Assembly: GCA_964412395.1 (NCBI GenBank)
Contig: CAYPOY010000244.1
Coordinates: forward strand, 1-7,912
Source: CAYPOY01 sp964412395
Lineage (GTDB): Bacteria > Chloroflexota > Anaerolineae > B4-G1
DNA: 7,912 nt
Direction of reading: 5' to 3'
Shown here: piece by piece, positions 7,214 through 7,912 of the stretch
Numbering within the stretch: the first letter of the stretch is position 1
Layout of the letters: every line of letters begins with the position of its first letter
Notes under the pieces: generated by a model
Databases searched by the model: none
Seen by the model: only the letters and a program-made list of their open reading frames with translations
Told to the model about the DNA's origin: nothing
Translations under genes and position numbers: made by a program

Positions 7214-7222
7214 TTTTCGCAC
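7214..7222 (+). repeat. Target-site duplication, left copy
   Basis: TTTTCGCAC directly abuts the left end of the element and is identical to 7433-7441. The preceding C (7213) also equals 7432, so a 10-bp duplication is possible if the element is one base shorter. Confidence 0.85.
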
Positions 7223-7247
7223 GGGTGCAGATACTCCTAATTACCAG
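7223..7247 (+). repeat. Terminal inverted repeat, left copy
   Basis: It begins GGGTGCAGATACTC and ends ATTACCAG. It pairs with 7408-7432 read on the other strand, differing only at positions 4, 15 and 16. Confidence 0.88.
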
Positions 7248-7260
7248 AACTGATGTTCTG
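7245..7260. repeat. Subterminal palindrome within the element
   Basis: CAGAAC-TGAT-GTTCTG is a perfect 6-bp inverted repeat around a 4-base loop. It overlaps the inner end of the left terminal repeat and is not present at the right end. Confidence 0.55.
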
Positions 7261-7363
7261 CAAAAAAACCGTCCAGCGACGTGGTTTGCCTCGATTACTT
7301 GCGAAAATCCGCTCCAAATTCGGGAAATTCGTGCGGTTTGCCCCGCCATTGGCAGAAATTCAC

Positions 7364-7408
7364 GCGAGAAATTGACATAACAGACGCAAATTCCTCGAAA
7401 TTTCTCGC
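7364..7408. repeat. Internal inverted repeat near the element's right end
   Basis: GCGAGAAATT (7364-7373) is the exact reverse complement of AATTTCTCGC (7399-7408), with 25 bases between. The second arm touches the inner edge of the right terminal repeat. Related words, GAAATTCGTGCG (7324-7335) and GAAATTCACGCG (7355-7366), occur nearby as imperfect direct repeats. Confidence 0.5.
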
Positions 7409-7432
7409 TGGTAATTGAGAGTATCTGCGCCC
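7408..7432 (-). repeat. Terminal inverted repeat, right copy
   Basis: Read on the reverse strand it begins GGGCGCAGATACTC and ends ATTACCAG. Similarity to the left copy stops sharply after base 25. Confidence 0.88.
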
Positions 7433-7441
7433 TTTTCGCAC
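7433..7441 (+). repeat. Target-site duplication, right copy
   Basis: TTTTCGCAC directly abuts the right end of the element and encodes part of the ECEK segment of the host methyltransferase on the reverse strand. Confidence 0.85.
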
Positions 7442-7848
7442 TCGCTATGTCCCTCACTACCGAACGGCGCGGCAACGACAACATAACGCCGTGCGACTCG
7501 TAAACATTCTCGCAAGAACGGCAAACGGCTCTCTCGGGGTAAATGTTCCAAAGTGTCAACGCTCACAACAGCGATAAAGGAGCTGTCAACGAAAGGGAGA
7601 GCACAACCACTGCCTGACAGATTACCCGATCCATCTATGTTGACCGAAATCACTCGATATGGTATAAACCGCTCTAGCAATTCGACTCGGCCGCCTACGT
7701 CCAGTATACAGGTGTCTTCCTGGCTGTCAGCTACCGCCTCCAGCAATAGCTGGCTAACGACAGCATGCCGTTCGTATGAATCATAGGGCATGAGTAATGT
7801 CAGAAAGCTCCGAGATATTTGCAGGCTGAACCTTGACAAATGTGCCAC

Positions 7849-7912
7849 CTCTAACTGCTCAGGCTGATGGGCGAAGGTCTCCCGACCAAGCCCTTTGCGC
7901 CTCGGTCAGAGA
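7849..7912 (-). other. Edge segment upstream of the methyltransferase pseudogene, gene content undecided
   Basis: Two reverse frames are open from the window edge: one ends at a TGA (7861-7859) after SLTEAQRAWSGDLRPSA, the other at a TAG (7853-7851). Either could be the tail of an upstream leftward gene, but neither is recognisable. No convincing promoter is seen here. AGAGG at 7852-7848 is a possible ribosome site for the TTG start at 7839. Confidence 0.2.

Larger units (their letters stand above)
7223..7432. mobile_element. MITE-like non-autonomous transposable element, 210 bp
   Basis: The element has terminal inverted repeats of 25 bp, at 7223-7247 and 7408-7432, matching at 22 of 25 positions (outer part GGGYGCAGATACTC). 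It is flanked by a perfect 9-bp direct repeat. It contains no open reading frame that looks like a transposase and interrupts a methyltransferase gene. Removing it with one duplication copy (219 bp, 73 codons) restores the host frame. A 9-bp duplication is compatible with transposases such as those of the IS4 or IS256 groups, but the family cannot be assigned without matching a full-length relative. If the duplication is instead 10 bp, the right boundary moves by one base to 7431. Confidence 0.88.
6876..7848 (-). pseudogene. Class I SAM methyltransferase gene disrupted by a 210-bp element and a frameshift
   Basis: Three in-order pieces on the reverse strand make one protein of about 250 residues. 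Piece one (7848-7433) has CILDVGG (47-53), SVDTLEHLP (96-104) and VVVAAPFGSEGHSECE. Piece two resumes after the inserted element, in the same frame from about 7213, with QLDSLYRSIYGKPHIYLSEH, then VRYGLPGIIELDQF. Piece three needs a one-base shift near 7075-7078 and gives FAGDYVWQGKQFERAIL through NRFYLLIEKQCT, ending at the TAG 6878-6876. The order matches methyltransferases in which a AAPFG segment is followed by an EH..YGLP segment. The GTG at 7848 is possible, but a TTG at 7839 has AGAGG 8 nt upstream and may be the original start. The end overlaps the next methyltransferase start by 10 bp, so the two were probably co-translated before disruption. As it stands, translation stops at 7360 with the C-terminal 40% lost. 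Confidence 0.85.

Noticed and set aside
7153..7380. Forward open frame of 75 codons covering much of the inserted element
   Set aside because: It crosses the left boundary of the element into antisense methyltransferase sequence and has no transposase or other recognisable motif.
7223..7441. Possible intein, intron or programmed frameshift explaining the interrupted methyltransferase
   Set aside because: The element has in-frame stops, no splicing motifs and a perfect flanking duplication, so DNA transposition explains it better. The later shift is at a plain T run without a slippery +1 context that I recognise.
1..7912. CRISPR array, tRNA or rRNA genes, defence or toxin-antitoxin genes
   Set aside because: No regularly spaced repeats, cloverleaf-like segments or characteristic proteins were seen. 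All recognisable genes fit glycan biosynthesis or methyl transfer.

Overview
The window looks like part of a surface-polysaccharide (O-antigen, capsule or exopolysaccharide type) biosynthesis locus from a bacterial chromosome. The left three quarters are GC-rich. A copy of a short dispersed repeat with the core CCTGAGCCTGTCGAAGG sits inside one gene; this repeat is common in Chloroflexota and some other environmental bacteria. Together with the gene style, this makes an Anaerolineae-like Chloroflexota member the best guess, but the sequence does not prove it.

Layout. (1) Positions 1-162, leftward: the N-terminal 54 codons of a family-4-type glycosyltransferase that runs off the window. (2) Positions 163-276: a compact divergent control region. 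It holds two near-consensus sigma70-type promoters interleaved on opposite strands and a perfect 15-bp palindrome. (3) Positions 277-6041, rightward: four genes joined by overlapping stop and start codons, probably one operon: a GT2 glycosyltransferase, a divergent GT4-like glycosyltransferase, an 855-residue YfhO-family membrane protein, and a canonical GT4 glycosyltransferase. (4) Positions 6016-7848, leftward and visibly AT-richer: a zinc-ribbon class I SAM methyltransferase gene and, upstream of it, a second class I methyltransferase gene that is broken. The two gene blocks converge and their coding ends overlap by 26 bp.

The most notable finding is a 210-bp non-coding transposable element (MITE-like) at 7223-7432 inside the upstream methyltransferase gene. 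It has 25-bp terminal inverted repeats matching at 22 of 25 positions and is flanked by a perfect 9-bp target duplication, TTTTCGCAC. Removing the element and one duplication copy rejoins the methyltransferase reading frame exactly. A separate one-base frameshift near 7075-7078 must also be corrected to reach the natural C-terminus, which overlaps the start of the next methyltransferase gene. The open reading frames seen at 7360-7848 and 6876-7559 are therefore pieces of one damaged gene, not two genes.

Functionally, the glycosyltransferases would add sugars to a lipid-linked glycan. The YfhO-type membrane protein probably uses a lipid-linked sugar donor at the membrane. The methyltransferases would modify a sugar or another intermediate. 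Exact substrates cannot be read from the sequence. I found no RNA genes, CRISPR array, defence system or convincing intrinsic terminator.
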